A DNA stretch of 39,612 bases from Pedosphaera sp. (lineage in GTDB: Bacteria; Verrucomicrobiota; Verrucomicrobiia; Limisphaerales; Pedosphaeraceae): NCBI GenBank assembly GCA_028293325.1, contig JAQGPA010000156.1, positions 1 to 39,612 of the forward strand, in the 5' to 3' direction. Numbering within the stretch: position 1 is the first letter of the stretch; every line of letters starts with the position of its first letter. This document shows positions 7,230-16,101 of this stretch, piece by piece. A program made the translations under genes and the position numbers. A model generated the notes under the pieces. That model was not told where the DNA came from, did not search any database, and saw nothing but the letters and a program-made list of their open reading frames with translations.

Positions 7230-9371
7230 TCACGCCGGCGATTGGATTGTTTTCACCAATTCGCGGTGGTCGATTTTGCCGGTGCCGAGTTTGGGGATTT
7301 CGCGAACCACTTTAATTTCGCGTGGCACGCTGAGATTGGTCAAGCCTTTGGCCGTGATGGCAGCGCGGATTTCCTCGGGTTGAAGTTTTGGCTCATTGGT
7401 TACCGCGATCAACACTTCTCCCTTGGCCTCGTCCGGTCGTGTCACCACGGCCACCTGGCAGCGCAAGCCATATTGAGGGAAGGCTCCGGCGAGCGCGTCT
7501 TCCACGGCGGTGAGGCTGACCATTTCGCCGCTGACTTTTGCGAAGCGCTTCAGACGGCCGCGAATGAACAAGTAACCATCGGGATCAACACTGACGATGT
7601 CGCCGGTGTCATACCAACCGTTGAGCGCTTTGAATTTCGCATTGGCGTCCGCATTTAGATAACCGCGCATGACATTTGGGCCGCGCACCAGCAATTGTCC
7701 TCCGTCCGCCACGCCGGGGATGGGCTCCAGTTTGTATTCCAAGCCGGGCAGCAGCTTGCCGACGGAGCCGTACTTGGGCGCGAGGGGAGTGTTCAGGCTG
7801 ATGCAAGGGGCGCATTCGGTCGCCCCATAACCCTCCAGAATGCGAACGCCGAACTTTTGCGACCAGGTGGTGGCGGTGGTTTCCTGAAGTTTTTCGGCGG
7901 CGGCAAAAAGATAGCGCATGCTGCGAAAGTCATAAGGATGCGCCTTGCGTCCGTAGCCGTTCAGGAACGTATTTGTGCTGAGGAAGATGGTGCAATCGCG
8001 ATCATAGAAAGCCGCCGGGATGACACGGTAATGCAGCGGCGAAGGGTAGATGAACACGTACAATCCACGAACAAGGGGGAATAGCGTGCCGACCGTGAGT
8101 CCGAAGCTGTGAAACAACGGCAGACAATTGAATAGGCGGTCGGTATCCATGATGTCGGTGACCGCGAGCATCTGGCGCATATTGGCCAAGAGGTTGGCAT
8201 GAGTCAGTTCCACCCCCTTGGGAACGCCCTCGGAGCCGCTGGTGAACAGCACCACGGCGGTGCGGCGGGCGAGAGATTCGGCATCCTGGGACGCCGGGTG
8301 GCCGCCCAGCGAGAACGACTGCAGGAAGGCGGAAAGTTTTTGCCAGCGACCGATTTTGGCGCGCACGTCTTCGAGATAAATGAATTGAATGCCGGCCTGG
8401 GTGAGCAGTTCCACCTTTAACCGGGCGCGTTCGAGGAAGGCGCGTGAGGTGATGATTTGTTTCAGGCCGGCCAATTGGACGCACGCCAGCATGGTAACCT
8501 CGCCGGTCGAATAATTGAGGACGGCGGGCGTCTTGCCGATTTGCCACAGGCTGAGCAGCGTCACGGGCAGCGCGTTGACATTTGGCAGCAGGATGCCCAC
8601 GCGCTCTTCACCGGATAAGACGCGGTTTAATAGATTTGCGAGCGCATAGACGGCAGCAATAAAACGACGATAGGTGAGCGGTTGGTACGTGGCGTCTTCG
8701 AGAATAATTTGTTTGGGGCGCAAGCGCGCAGTTTGCTTGATCGCGTCCAATACATCGTGGGGGCCAAATTCCATTTCCACCTGGAATTGTTGCTGCACCA
8801 TTTGGTTGCGAAGCCAGTTGGTCATTTGCGCGCGCGCTTGGGCGGTGGAGAGATTCACCAATTTGGGCGGTGTCAGCACCTGATTAAAGTGGGCGGTCAC
8901 CCGGGGAAACCATTGCCGCAAGCCCGGGTTGGGACTGAGCGGCAAGCGGTTGGCGTCGCGCAAGTAGCAGGTGATGACCTTGGCTTCGGTTTTGTGGAGG
9001 AGAAAGCCGGTGCCGTCGAACAGCTTCATCAATGAGCCGGTGCGCGACAGGCGGCCCTCGGCGAAGAGCACCAGCCGTCCGTTGGCCTGCAAGAGTTCGG
9101 CCATCCGTTTCATGGCATAGGGCGAGTTGGTGTCGATGGGAAAGGTGCGTCGGTTGAGCATGACTTTGCGATGGAACCAACTGGCTTGCGCTGAGACGCT
9201 GGAAACCACGAATTTCCAATCGTCGTCGAGACAGACCCCCATAAAGAGCCAGTCGAACCAGGAAACATGGTTGGGAATCAAAAGCACCGGTCCGGGTGTG
9301 GTGAGGACAGCTTCGTTATAACCACGAAAGCCGTAGAGCCACCGGAGGAGGAGTCGAATAAATGCCTTCAT
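7230..9371 (-). CDS. Aas-like acyltransferase / acyl-ACP synthetase fusion
   Basis: 713-residue two-domain enzyme. Residues 1-200 are a PlsC-type 1-acyl-glycerophosphate acyltransferase domain: NHVSWFD (H35, D40, the HX4D motif) and the EGR motif at 105-107 (FAEGRLSRTGS). Residues 215-713 are an AMP-forming acyl-CoA/ACP synthetase: P-loop TSGSEGVPKG (377-386), GYGATECAP, YDTGDIV, the hinge GRLKRFAKVSGEMV, and the C-terminal catalytic lysine K699 (GTGKIDHREL). The arrangement matches E. coli Aas, which reacylates 2-acyl-lysophosphatidylethanolamine, a by-product of lipoprotein N-acylation. Its start lies 2 nt after the stop of the Lnt-like gene, so translation is probably coupled. MFS (LplT) domains are absent. 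Confidence 0.9.
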   Translation of the reverse strand: MKAFIRLLLRWLYGFRGYNEAVLTTPGPVLLIPNHVSWFDWLFMGVCLDDDWKFVVSSVSAQASWFHRKVMLNRRTFPIDTNSPYAMKRMAELLQANGRLVLFAEGRLSRTGSLMKLFDGTGFLLHKTEAKVITCYLRDANRLPLSPNPGLRQWFPRVTAHFNQVLTPPKLVNLSTAQARAQMTNWLRNQMVQQQFQVEMEFGPHDVLDAIKQTARLRPKQIILEDATYQPLTYRRFIAAVYALANLLNRVLSGEERVGILLPNVNALPVTLLSLWQIGKTPAVLNYSTGEVTMLACVQLAGLKQIITSRAFLERARLKVELLTQAGIQFIYLEDVRAKIGRWQKLSAFLQSFSLGGHPASQDAESLARRTAVVLFTSGSEGVPKGVELTHANLLANMRQMLAVTDIMDTDRLFNCLPLFHSFGLTVGTLFPLVRGLYVFIYPSPLHYRVIPAAFYDRDCTIFLSTNTFLNGYGRKAHPYDFRSMRYLFAAAEKLQETTATTWSQKFGVRILEGYGATECAPCISLNTPLAPKYGSVGKLLPGLEYKLEPIPGVADGGQLLVRGPNVMRGYLNADANAKFKALNGWYDTGDIVSVDPDGYLFIRGRLKRFAKVSGEMVSLTAVEDALAGAFPQYGLRCQVAVVTRPDEAKGEVLIAVTNEPKLQPEEIRAAITAKGLTNLSVPREIKVVREIPKLGTGKIDHRELVKTIQSPA

Positions 9372-9373
9372 GT

Positions 9374-10795
9374 TCAGTCAGGTTGTTTTGTGGGATGGAA
9401 TTTATTACGGATTGAAACCGACACAAGCCAAAGGATGAGCAAGCCTGTGACGCAAACAGCCACTGGCGCCAGCACACGATCCCAAGGCAGACGGCCTGCC
9501 TGGTTTAAATCAAGCACGCCAGCGAGCATGGCCGCATCGCCAGGGAAGGGGGCAGTGGCAAGCGATTCCCCGGTGGCCGAAACATGCTGGGAAATGCCGG
9601 AGCTGGCGAGTCGAAATATGGGGATGCCATATTCCGCAGCCCGCATGGGCGCAACGCGCGCGTGTAATTCGTGTTGGTGTCTGCCCCAGATGGCGACATC
9701 CATGGTCGGCACTATCATCGCCTGTGCCCCGAGTCGCACCAATTCATCCGTCACGCGGCTGTAGCTTAAATCGTAACAGATGCAAATGCCAATCCTGCCC
9801 CATGGCGATTGCCAGAGTTTTTGTTCCCGGGCGGGCAGGCCGTCCTTGAAGAATTGTATAGGGACGCTTTTAGCCTGGCGAAAAAGGATGTCGCCCGTTG
9901 GTCCGATGACGAAGGCCGTATTGTAATAGTCGGCAGACGCTGAAGCCGGATCCTTGGCACCGACGATGAGATAGCGTTGGTGCTGGCGGCACCAGATTTT
10001 GATTTTGTCCGGCACGGGGCTGTCGAAGGTGTATTCGCTCAAAACCAGGAGTTGGGCATCGGGGTGCGACTTAATGAGTTTGTTGAGGTTATACAAGACT
10101 TCAGCTTCAGAGGGAAATTCCAGTTGCATCCCGGCCACGGCCAGGCTGTTGGTTGAATGGGTGGTGGCGGTCGGATTAGTCGTGGCGGGGAAGTTTACGA
10201 GAAAAGCGCAGGATGCCAGCAGTGTGAACCCGGCGATGGCTCGCTTACGTTGCGTGAGCAGACTTAGCAGGCAGATGGCCGCCAGCAGCGCAAATCCGAT
10301 GCCGTAAACTCCCAATTGTTTGAGCGGCAGCGAATGCAAGGCAGGGGAGAAGGCGTAGCCGACATTCAGCCAGGAGAAGCGCAGATAATAGAGTTCGCTG
10401 CGGAAATATTCCAAGCCGGTCCAGACAAAAGGAATCATGAGTGCGGCGGAAACTTTGCCCAGGTGCAGGCGGCAGAGTCGGGCCAGAGCCAGAAACAGTG
10501 CCAGCCAGAAGGCCAGCAGGAGCCAAAGCGCAATGGCACTCGGGCCGAAAAGGGTCCAAAAGAAATGTAGCTGCGGAGCATAAGCCAGAAAACCAACAGT
10601 CAGACCGATGTAAAAAGTCCATCGACCGGACTTGAGCCGGGTTAACTCGAAGAGGCAATAGAGATAAACAATAATTAAGAAACTGCCGGCAGAAAAGGTG
10701 TAGGCGAGTTGAAACGCTACCACGGCTGCCAGTGAGAGCAGGAGCATGGCCTTGCCCGTCAGGCCGGAATTGCTGTTTTTGTTCTCCACGCTCAT
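9374..10795 (-). CDS. Lnt-like membrane CN hydrolase (divergent paralogue)
   Basis: 473 residues: about six hydrophobic helices in residues 15-205, then a nitrilase/CN-hydrolase domain (220-435) and a final membrane helix (443-462). The catalytic triad is intact: E254 (VLSEYTF), K309 (RQAKSVPIQFF) and C340 (GICICYDLSYS). The fold is that of apolipoprotein N-acyltransferase, but the post-cysteine acid is Asp (CYD) instead of the CYE/CFE of Lnt, and the FGEYIP loop after the lysine is replaced by IQFFKDGLP, so substrate or acyl donor may differ. A canonical lnt is present at 19886-21571. Sits between marR and the Aas-like gene with 2-nt gaps on both sides. Confidence 0.85.
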   Translation of the reverse strand: MSVENKNSNSGLTGKAMLLLSLAAVVAFQLAYTFSAGSFLIIVYLYCLFELTRLKSGRWTFYIGLTVGFLAYAPQLHFFWTLFGPSAIALWLLLAFWLALFLALARLCRLHLGKVSAALMIPFVWTGLEYFRSELYYLRFSWLNVGYAFSPALHSLPLKQLGVYGIGFALLAAICLLSLLTQRKRAIAGFTLLASCAFLVNFPATTNPTATTHSTNSLAVAGMQLEFPSEAEVLYNLNKLIKSHPDAQLLVLSEYTFDSPVPDKIKIWCRQHQRYLIVGAKDPASASADYYNTAFVIGPTGDILFRQAKSVPIQFFKDGLPAREQKLWQSPWGRIGICICYDLSYSRVTDELVRLGAQAMIVPTMDVAIWGRHQHELHARVAPMRAAEYGIPIFRLASSGISQHVSATGESLATAPFPGDAAMLAGVLDLNQAGRLPWDRVLAPVAVCVTGLLILWLVSVSIRNKFHPTKQPD

Positions 10796-10797
10796 GC

Positions 10798-11262
10798 TCA
10801 GACCGAGTCGCGAACGATTAATTCTGCCTGGTTGCTTACGGCCCCCAGTTCAGCCACGAGCTGTTGGGCGCGGGCGACGGGCAGGTTGCCCCAGACAGTT
10901 TCGGCGGCGGCATAATAATGGGGTTGGATTTGGCGGAGCAATTTTTGACCGGCGGGAGTCAAGACCACGATGAAGGCGCGGCGGTCATGTGCGTTTTCCC
11001 TGCGTTGGACCAGGTCGCGCGCTTCGAGGCGGTCCACGAGTCCGGTGACGTTGGAGCGATGCATGATAAGCTGCCGACTGAGTTCGATCTGGGTGCAGCC
11101 CCCGGGTTGAGCCTGCAGGAGATTAAGAACATTGAATTGGCTGGGGCTTAAATTCCAGCGCGCGAAGAAAATCCGGCTGGAGTTCCACAGCGTCTCGGCG
11201 GTGCGCAGCAGTTCGAGCAAAGCCTGGTAGCGCGGCCCCGGTGCAGACAAGCGACCTTTCAT
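10798..11262 (-). CDS. MarR-family transcriptional regulator
   Basis: 154-residue winged-helix repressor. The DNA-binding region runs over about residues 38-105: LSPSQFNVLNLLQAQPGG, then IELSRQLIMHRSNVTGLVDRLEARDLV (recognition helix) and the wing RRENAHDRRAFIVVLTPAG. Flanking helices form the dimerisation domain. The gene is first in a four-gene minus-strand operon and has an 18-bp palindrome overlapping its promoter about 20 bp upstream, so it very likely represses its own operon until a ligand, perhaps a fatty-acid or lipid-like compound judging by the neighbours, releases it. Confidence 0.9.
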   Translation of the reverse strand: MKGRLSAPGPRYQALLELLRTAETLWNSSRIFFARWNLSPSQFNVLNLLQAQPGGCTQIELSRQLIMHRSNVTGLVDRLEARDLVQRRENAHDRRAFIVVLTPAGQKLLRQIQPHYYAAAETVWGNLPVARAQQLVAELGAVSNQAELIVRDSV

Positions 11263-11268
11263 GCTGAA

Positions 11269-11300
11269 AGATTAGATATAGATTGTTGATATGTCAACAA
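11269..11300 (-). promoter_or_regulatory. marR operon promoter overlapped by an 18-bp palindromic operator
   Basis: Perfect inverted repeat TTGTTGA (11283-11289) TATG TCAACAA (11294-11300). Read on the minus strand it contains a consensus -35 TTGACA (11297-11292), followed after 17 bp by TAATCT (11274-11269). The start point would fall about at 11262, the marR ATG itself, so the mRNA may be leaderless. A repressor bound to the palindrome would block the -35, the usual MarR autoregulation geometry. Confidence 0.75.
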
Positions 11301-11346
11301 ATAGTTAGGCGGGGCGACGACGGGGCTTTGGGGCTGATATCAGGCT

Positions 11347-11527
11347 TAGAGCAGTTCCATAAATGCTGTAGCGCGGCGGAAAGGTTAGTGATGGAAGCGG
11401 TCTTTTTGACTTTTGGCTTCGTTTCGGCTCGGTCACAGGCCAGCTTGGGCATGCTCCCTCGCCTAAGCCTCGCCCAAAGTCAAAAATCCTCGCTCCGCCG
11501 CGCTACATCATTTCTGTCAATGCTCTA
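11347..11527. mobile_element. 181-bp MITE-like element, copy 1
   Basis: Bounded by TAGAGCA (11347-11353) and TGCTCTA (11521-11527). The terminal inverted repeats are about 34 bp (11347-11380 and 11494-11527), 29 of 34 positions matching, including the shared block tgtagcgcggcgga. An inner inverted repeat (tttttgactttt / aaagtcaaaaa) lets most of the element fold. No ORF. TA at each end fits the target duplication of IS630/Tc1-mariner transposons. A second copy of identical length at 27179-27359 differs at about six positions by eye count. It separates tatD from the marR promoter. Confidence 0.85.
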
Positions 11528-12334
11528 ATGCAGCTTGGGGAAGAAACCTGCCGCGGTGGCGCAGGTGGCTTTGCTTAAGGCGTCCGACGAGCAGCCTTTG
11601 ACCTGGGCCACGGATTCCGAGATTTCCTTTACGTAACCGGGCTCGCAACGTTTGCCGCGATAAGGAACTGGCGCGAGATAAGGGGAGTCAGTCTCCAACA
11701 TCAATTGATCGAGCGGCACGGCGGCGACGGTTTCGCGGATGGTCTGGGCATTTTTGAAAGTAACAATGCCGGTGAAACTGACGAGGGAGCCCATGGCCAG
11801 GACGCGTTGCATGGAGGCAGGATCATCGACAAAGCAATGAAAAACGCCGCGAACGCGCCCGATGAATGGCTGCATTTTGGCCAGGGTATCTTCGAAGGCG
11901 CTTCTTTGATGGATCACGCAATTAAGGCCGAACTCTGCGGCCACTTCTAATTGCTGCTGGAAAATGAGCGCCTGCTTTTGTTTATAGCGTTCGTCATCGG
12001 CGGGACTGAATCCGGGATTCTGGCTGGGCAATCGATAATAATCCAAGCCTGTCTCTCCGATGGCGACGACTTTGGGATGCCGCGCGAGTTCTCGAAGAGC
12101 GGGGCGCATATCTTCGGGCGACTCAGCCACATTGGTAGGATGCCAGCCGACGGCGGCAAAAACGTCGGGATATTGTTCGCTCAATGTGATGGCTTGGGCG
12201 CTGCTGGCCAAGTCGGTGCCGATGCTGATGATTTTGGTTATGCCGGCGGCGCGAGCCCGTTCGATAACCTGCGGGAGGTCGGCTGCATAATCCGGGTAAT
12301 CGAGGTGAGCATGGGTGTCGTAAAAGATGGCCAT
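11525..12334 (-). CDS. tatD: TatD-family DNase/hydrolase
   Basis: 269-residue metal-dependent nuclease of the TatD family (3'-5' exonuclease/quality-control activity in characterised members). All ligands are visible: H8 and H10 (DTHAHLD), E94 (AIGETGLDYY), H142 (CVIHQRS), H166 (VFHCF) and D216 (LETDSPYL). The C-terminal block GKRCEPGYV is typical. Length is normal for the family, although the TAG stop codon (11527-11525) belongs to the end of the MITE-like element, which therefore inserted close to the natural 3' end. Divergent from the isomerase-like gene at 12517; the 182-bp gap between them should hold both promoters. Confidence 0.93.
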   Translation of the reverse strand: MAIFYDTHAHLDYPDYAADLPQVIERARAAGITKIISIGTDLASSAQAITLSEQYPDVFAAVGWHPTNVAESPEDMRPALRELARHPKVVAIGETGLDYYRLPSQNPGFSPADDERYKQKQALIFQQQLEVAAEFGLNCVIHQRSAFEDTLAKMQPFIGRVRGVFHCFVDDPASMQRVLAMGSLVSFTGIVTFKNAQTIRETVAAVPLDQLMLETDSPYLAPVPYRGKRCEPGYVKEISESVAQVKGCSSDALSKATCATAAGFFPKLH

Positions 12335-12516
12335 AACTTTTCGTTTCGTTCGTCGAGCGCGGTCGGCACTGTTTTACTGTGCGGTGCTTCCGCTGGTTTC
12401 GCAATGGAGAATCCAAACTGCGGACGGATGGCACCCCGGGAACAAACAGCTTGCCATCAAACGTGCTCTTTCAATAGATTGGCGCAGTAGCAATTCAATC
12501 GACATTCCAACAAATT

Positions 12517-13527
12517 ATGGCGCGCCCTGTGACACTTTTTACCGGCCAGTGGGCCGATTTAACCCTCGACACCATTGCCCAAAAGGCCAAGGCATTCGGC
12601 TACGACGGGCTGGAGCTGGCTTGTTGGGGAGATCACTTTGATGTCACCCAAGCGCAGGACCAAAAATATTGCGACGACCGCCAGGCCATCCTCGCCAAGC
12701 ACGGCTTGAAAACGTGGGCGATTTCCACGCATCTGGTTGGGCAGGCCGTTTGCGATAATATCGATGAACGACATAAGGCTATCCTGCCGGCGCATGTCTG
12801 GGGCAATGGCAAACCGGAGGACGTGCGCAAGCGCGCGGCCGACGAAGTCATCAAAACCGCGCATGCCGCCAAAAAGCTGGGGGTGAAGGTGGTGAACGGC
12901 TTCACCGGATCGAAAATCTGGAGTTTGCTTTACAGTTTTCCCCCGGTCAGTGACGCGCAAATCGAAGAGGGCTATGCTGATTTTGCACGGCGGTGGAATC
13001 CAATTTTGGACGAGTTTAAAAAGTGCAAGGTGAAATTCGCGCTGGAAGTGCATCCAACAGAGATCGCCTTCGATACAGTCAGCGCCGAACGTGCGCTGGC
13101 TGCCATTGGCCACCGGCCGGAATTTGGTTTCAACTACGATCCCTCTCATCTTGGCTATCAAGGGGTGGATTATGTCGGGTTTATCCGCAAGTTTGCCGAG
13201 CGCATTTTCCATGTGCACATGAAGGACGTTTACTGGTCGGACAAGCCCACGGAAGCGGGCGTGTTCGGGGGGCATACCAAATTCGGCGATCCACGGCGGT
13301 TTTGGGAATTTCGCTCGCTGGGCCGGGGCACCATCAACTTCGAGAAAATCATTCGCGCGCTGAACGATGCGCAATACCAGGGGCCGCTTTCAGTGGAGTG
13401 GGAGGATATTGGCATGGAGCGAGAACATGGGGCACGCGAAGCCGCGGCTTTTGTGCGGCACATTGATTTTGCTCCAAGCAAAGTGGCATTTGACGCTGCG
13501 TTCGATAAAAAGGCGCAGAAGAAATAG
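12517..13527 (+). CDS. Sugar phosphate isomerase/epimerase family (xylose-isomerase-like TIM barrel)
   Basis: 336-residue AP-endonuclease-2/xylose-isomerase-like barrel. The four metal ligands fall where expected: E177 (FALEVHPTE), D208 (NYDPSHLG), H234 (HVHMKD) and E294 (SVEWED). The family includes hydroxypyruvate isomerase, IolE/IolI and ketose 3-epimerases; the substrate cannot be read from sequence. The segment around residues 244-275 ([21 protein letters not shown]) is common in the putative sugar isomerases abundant in Verrucomicrobia and Planctomycetes. No transporter or dehydrogenase partner adjoins it. It ends 24 nt before the convergent TIGR03790 gene. Confidence 0.88.
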   Translation: MARPVTLFTGQWADLTLDTIAQKAKAFGYDGLELACWGDHFDVTQAQDQKYCDDRQAILAKHGLKTWAISTHLVGQAVCDNIDERHKAILPAHVWGNGKPEDVRKRAADEVIKTAHAAKKLGVKVVNGFTGSKIWSLLYSFPPVSDAQIEEGYADFARRWNPILDEFKKCKVKFALEVHPTEIAFDTVSAERALAAIGHRPEFGFNYDPSHLGYQGVDYVGFIRKFAERIFHVHMKDVYWSDKPTEAGVFGGHTKFGDPRRFWEFRSLGRGTINFEKIIRALNDAQYQGPLSVEWEDIGMEREHGAREAAAFVRHIDFAPSKVAFDAAFDKKAQKK

Positions 13528-13551
13528 AGCGCAGGTCAGGCCAAGGCAAAA

Positions 13552-15252
13552 TTAAATGCCGGGACGGAGAGCCGGGCCTTTGGGACTCGGAAGATGCGCT
13601 GCCGCCGGATGGATGAGTTCGTGTTCGTACTTGGCGGCGTCCTCCTTTTTGCCGAGCTTTTGCGCCAAGGCGATCAGTTGCCGGTAAATTGGAGGTTTGT
13701 CCGGATAATCAGGGAATTCATCCACGAACTGCCCGTAGAGTGAGTAAGCTTCAGGCTCCCGCTGCAAAGCGATCAATTGCGGGACAAGGGTTAACATCAC
13801 CCGGATGCGTTGTTGCGGCGTTGCCTCGAGCTTCAGGACCTGTTGCAAGGCAAAGACCGAGGCGGAGGGCTTGCCTTGAGCGGAATAGAGTTCGGCCAGC
13901 TTTTCCATGAGCACGGCGCTTTGCCGTGTCAGTTCGAGAGATTCCAAGGCGTTGACCGCCTCGGCCACGGGCAGATGATTCGCCAGACGTAGATTAACGA
14001 TTCGAAGATAATACCAGTCCAGCAATTTGCTGTGCTGCTTTTCCATGGCCTCAAGCTGTTCGGGCGGGCTTTTGTCAAAAGGGCGATACAAGGGATCCCC
14101 CACCACCGTTGTCTGCCAGGAAAGAAATGCCTGTGACGCATAAGCGGCTTCGCCAAAAGAGAAGCCGGAATGGATGAACCGCGCGAAGAAAATGGCGATG
14201 TCCGGTGTTCCGGTGAGATAGGGTTCGTCCACACAGCCCATGGAAGCGGTGGCGCCTTTCGCCAGCAGGGGACCGACCCAATTGCGTGTCGTGAAGCGTA
14301 AAGTAGCGGCACTGAAGGAATGCAAATGGTAGGCGAAGGCGCCGGGCATAAATTCAACCGTGGGACGGGTGAAGGGGCCGGAGACATTTTCATCGTACCA
14401 TCCGGCATAGAAAGCCACCTGACTTAGCGGGAAGCTGGCGGGCAATGTGCCGCCATTTTCGTCGGTAATGGTGTCGAAGCCAGTACGTCGGCAGACTTCC
14501 GCCGCGCCGCGGATCCAGTCATCGCCGACCTTGTATCCGCCATTGGTCAGCCCGCGCAAATCAAAGTAAGCCCGGCCCCAGAGGCCATTGGTTTCCGCTT
14601 GAATGGCCTTGTCCACCAAGCCGCGCGCGATTTCGGCCGTTGGGCCATCCAACCGGGCCACCATCAGGATGCCATTGGTTGGATTCATGGCAGCGGCATT
14701 GGTGCCGGCGAAGAACGGGTTGACCAAAGGTCCGGCGTGGGAATACTTTTGTTTCACATACGGCAGACAGGCCAGTTCGTTGTCCACGGCAGCTTCATTC
14801 CGCCGCAATTCGGGACGCACTTTATCGGTGCCTTCCTCTTTTAAGGCGGGATCGGGGCCGATTCTCAGCGGCACGCCGTAGCAGAGAACCACGTACCGGA
14901 TCCGGGAGCCAACGACCCAATTCTCCACGTGTTGCATTGTCCCGTTGGTAGTGACGAGATCCCGGGGACCAAAACGAAAGAGATGTTTTTCTTCGAATGC
15001 CTTCAACAGCGGGGTTTCCAGGCGGTTGCGATAATCGATGCGACTCTCCGTTTCCACGGTCGGCATGTCAAAGCCCATGACTTGATCGGGCGGGACGTGG
15101 CGGCGTTCGGCATAATGGTCGGCGACCCCTTTGGATTCCGGCACGCGGGTGTTGTACACGACCACCACCTCATCGCCGAGTCCTTCGGCGTGAGTTGCGG
15201 CAATGATGCCGAACAATCCCACACAAATTAAAATGGTGATAAACCTACTCAT
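13552..15252 (-). CDS. TIGR03790-type secreted protein
   Basis: 566 residues with an N-terminal signal peptide (ITILICVGLFGIIAATHA, cleavage about 22/23), so exported. The first 380 residues match my memory of the TIGR03790 family (VVVVYNTRVPESKGVADHYAERR; the VVLCYGVPLRI block; SMGCVDEPYLTGTPDIAIFF), an uncharacterised family seen in Verrucomicrobia, Planctomycetes and Acidobacteria. The C-terminal about 150 residues are helical and TPR-like (NALESLELTRQSAVLMEKLAELYSAQG). Molecular function is unknown. The start at 15252 lies 3 nt from the stop of the metallo-beta-lactamase-fold gene (15256), so the two are probably co-transcribed with the hydrolase first. Confidence 0.85.
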   Translation of the reverse strand: MSRFITILICVGLFGIIAATHAEGLGDEVVVVYNTRVPESKGVADHYAERRHVPPDQVMGFDMPTVETESRIDYRNRLETPLLKAFEEKHLFRFGPRDLVTTNGTMQHVENWVVGSRIRYVVLCYGVPLRIGPDPALKEEGTDKVRPELRRNEAAVDNELACLPYVKQKYSHAGPLVNPFFAGTNAAAMNPTNGILMVARLDGPTAEIARGLVDKAIQAETNGLWGRAYFDLRGLTNGGYKVGDDWIRGAAEVCRRTGFDTITDENGGTLPASFPLSQVAFYAGWYDENVSGPFTRPTVEFMPGAFAYHLHSFSAATLRFTTRNWVGPLLAKGATASMGCVDEPYLTGTPDIAIFFARFIHSGFSFGEAAYASQAFLSWQTTVVGDPLYRPFDKSPPEQLEAMEKQHSKLLDWYYLRIVNLRLANHLPVAEAVNALESLELTRQSAVLMEKLAELYSAQGKPSASVFALQQVLKLEATPQQRIRVMLTLVPQLIALQREPEAYSLYGQFVDEFPDYPDKPPIYRQLIALAQKLGKKEDAAKYEHELIHPAAAHLPSPKGPALRPGI

Positions 15253-15255
15253 TCT

Positions 15256-16038
15256 TTAAGCGACCTGAATCTTGAGACCATCATACGCCAGTTCCACGCC
15301 CGGGGGAAGCTCAGCTTGCGCGGGATCGTGATCGTAGTCATGGGTCAGATGGGTAAAATAGGTGCGTCCAGCCCCGATTCGCCGCGCGGCGGTCAAGGCC
15401 TCATCCAGGCACATGTGCGTTGGGTGCGGGGCGCGACGCAAGGCGTCCAGCACCACGACCTCCACGCCGCTGACTTGTTTGACCACATCGGGCGGGACTT
15501 CCTTGCAATCGCTCAAATAGGCCAGTCGTTTTTTTCCGTCCTGGACGAATAGATAACCGGTCGTAATCATGCGACCGTGGGGCAGGGAGAGGGGAATGAT
15601 TTCCAGGTCTCCCAGGGGAAAGGGACCGGTGACAATATGAGGCTCGGGAATAAAATATCCCTTCGGCCAGGGACCGTCGTGGAACGCGTAAACATAGACG
15701 CGTTTCAGGGCCGTCATGGTATCGGCACTGGCATAAATGGGCAGTGCGCCGTCGCGCAAGTCGCAAAACCGGCGGCAATCGTCCAAGCCCATGATATGAT
15801 CGGCATGGGGGTGGGTGAAAATGACCGCGTCCAGCCAGCGAATATTTTCCCGCAGCATCTGAATGCGAAACTCGGGCGTGGTATCCACCACCAGTTTGAC
15901 CTGATCGGTGGCGACGTAAATGGAAGGGCGCGTGCGATGGTTTTTGGGGTTGGCCAGGAATTCGGGCGGGTAATCGATGCCCACCATGGGCACACCCTGT
16001 GAAGTGCCGGAACCTAAAAATGTAAATGAGAATGACAT
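15256..16038 (-). CDS. Metallo-beta-lactamase-fold hydrolase (PhnP-like)
   Basis: 260 residues. The zinc motif [10 protein letters not shown] gives H76, H78, D80 and H81; further ligands lie in LAYLSDCKE and in the C-terminal THLTHDYDH. The N-terminus [13 protein letters not shown] is the PhnP / Lactamase_B_2 signature of phosphodiesterase-like enzymes (PhnP cleaves cyclic ribose phosphate). No phn genes are near, so the substrate is open. The frame continues upstream to 16755 but that part is the reverse of recN and not real; the ATG at 16038 gives the family N-terminus. Divergent from recN with a 63-bp gap holding both promoters. Confidence 0.9.
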   Translation of the reverse strand: MSFSFTFLGSGTSQGVPMVGIDYPPEFLANPKNHRTRPSIYVATDQVKLVVDTTPEFRIQMLRENIRWLDAVIFTHPHADHIMGLDDCRRFCDLRDGALPIYASADTMTALKRVYVYAFHDGPWPKGYFIPEPHIVTGPFPLGDLEIIPLSLPHGRMITTGYLFVQDGKKRLAYLSDCKEVPPDVVKQVSGVEVVVLDALRRAPHPTHMCLDEALTAARRIGAGRTYFTHLTHDYDHDPAQAELPPGVELAYDGLKIQVA

Positions 16039-16101
16039 TGCCAAACTTTTATTTTGCCGAACGCCGGTTAAATTGCCAGATTGAACCCGAGCGAATCTAA
16101 C

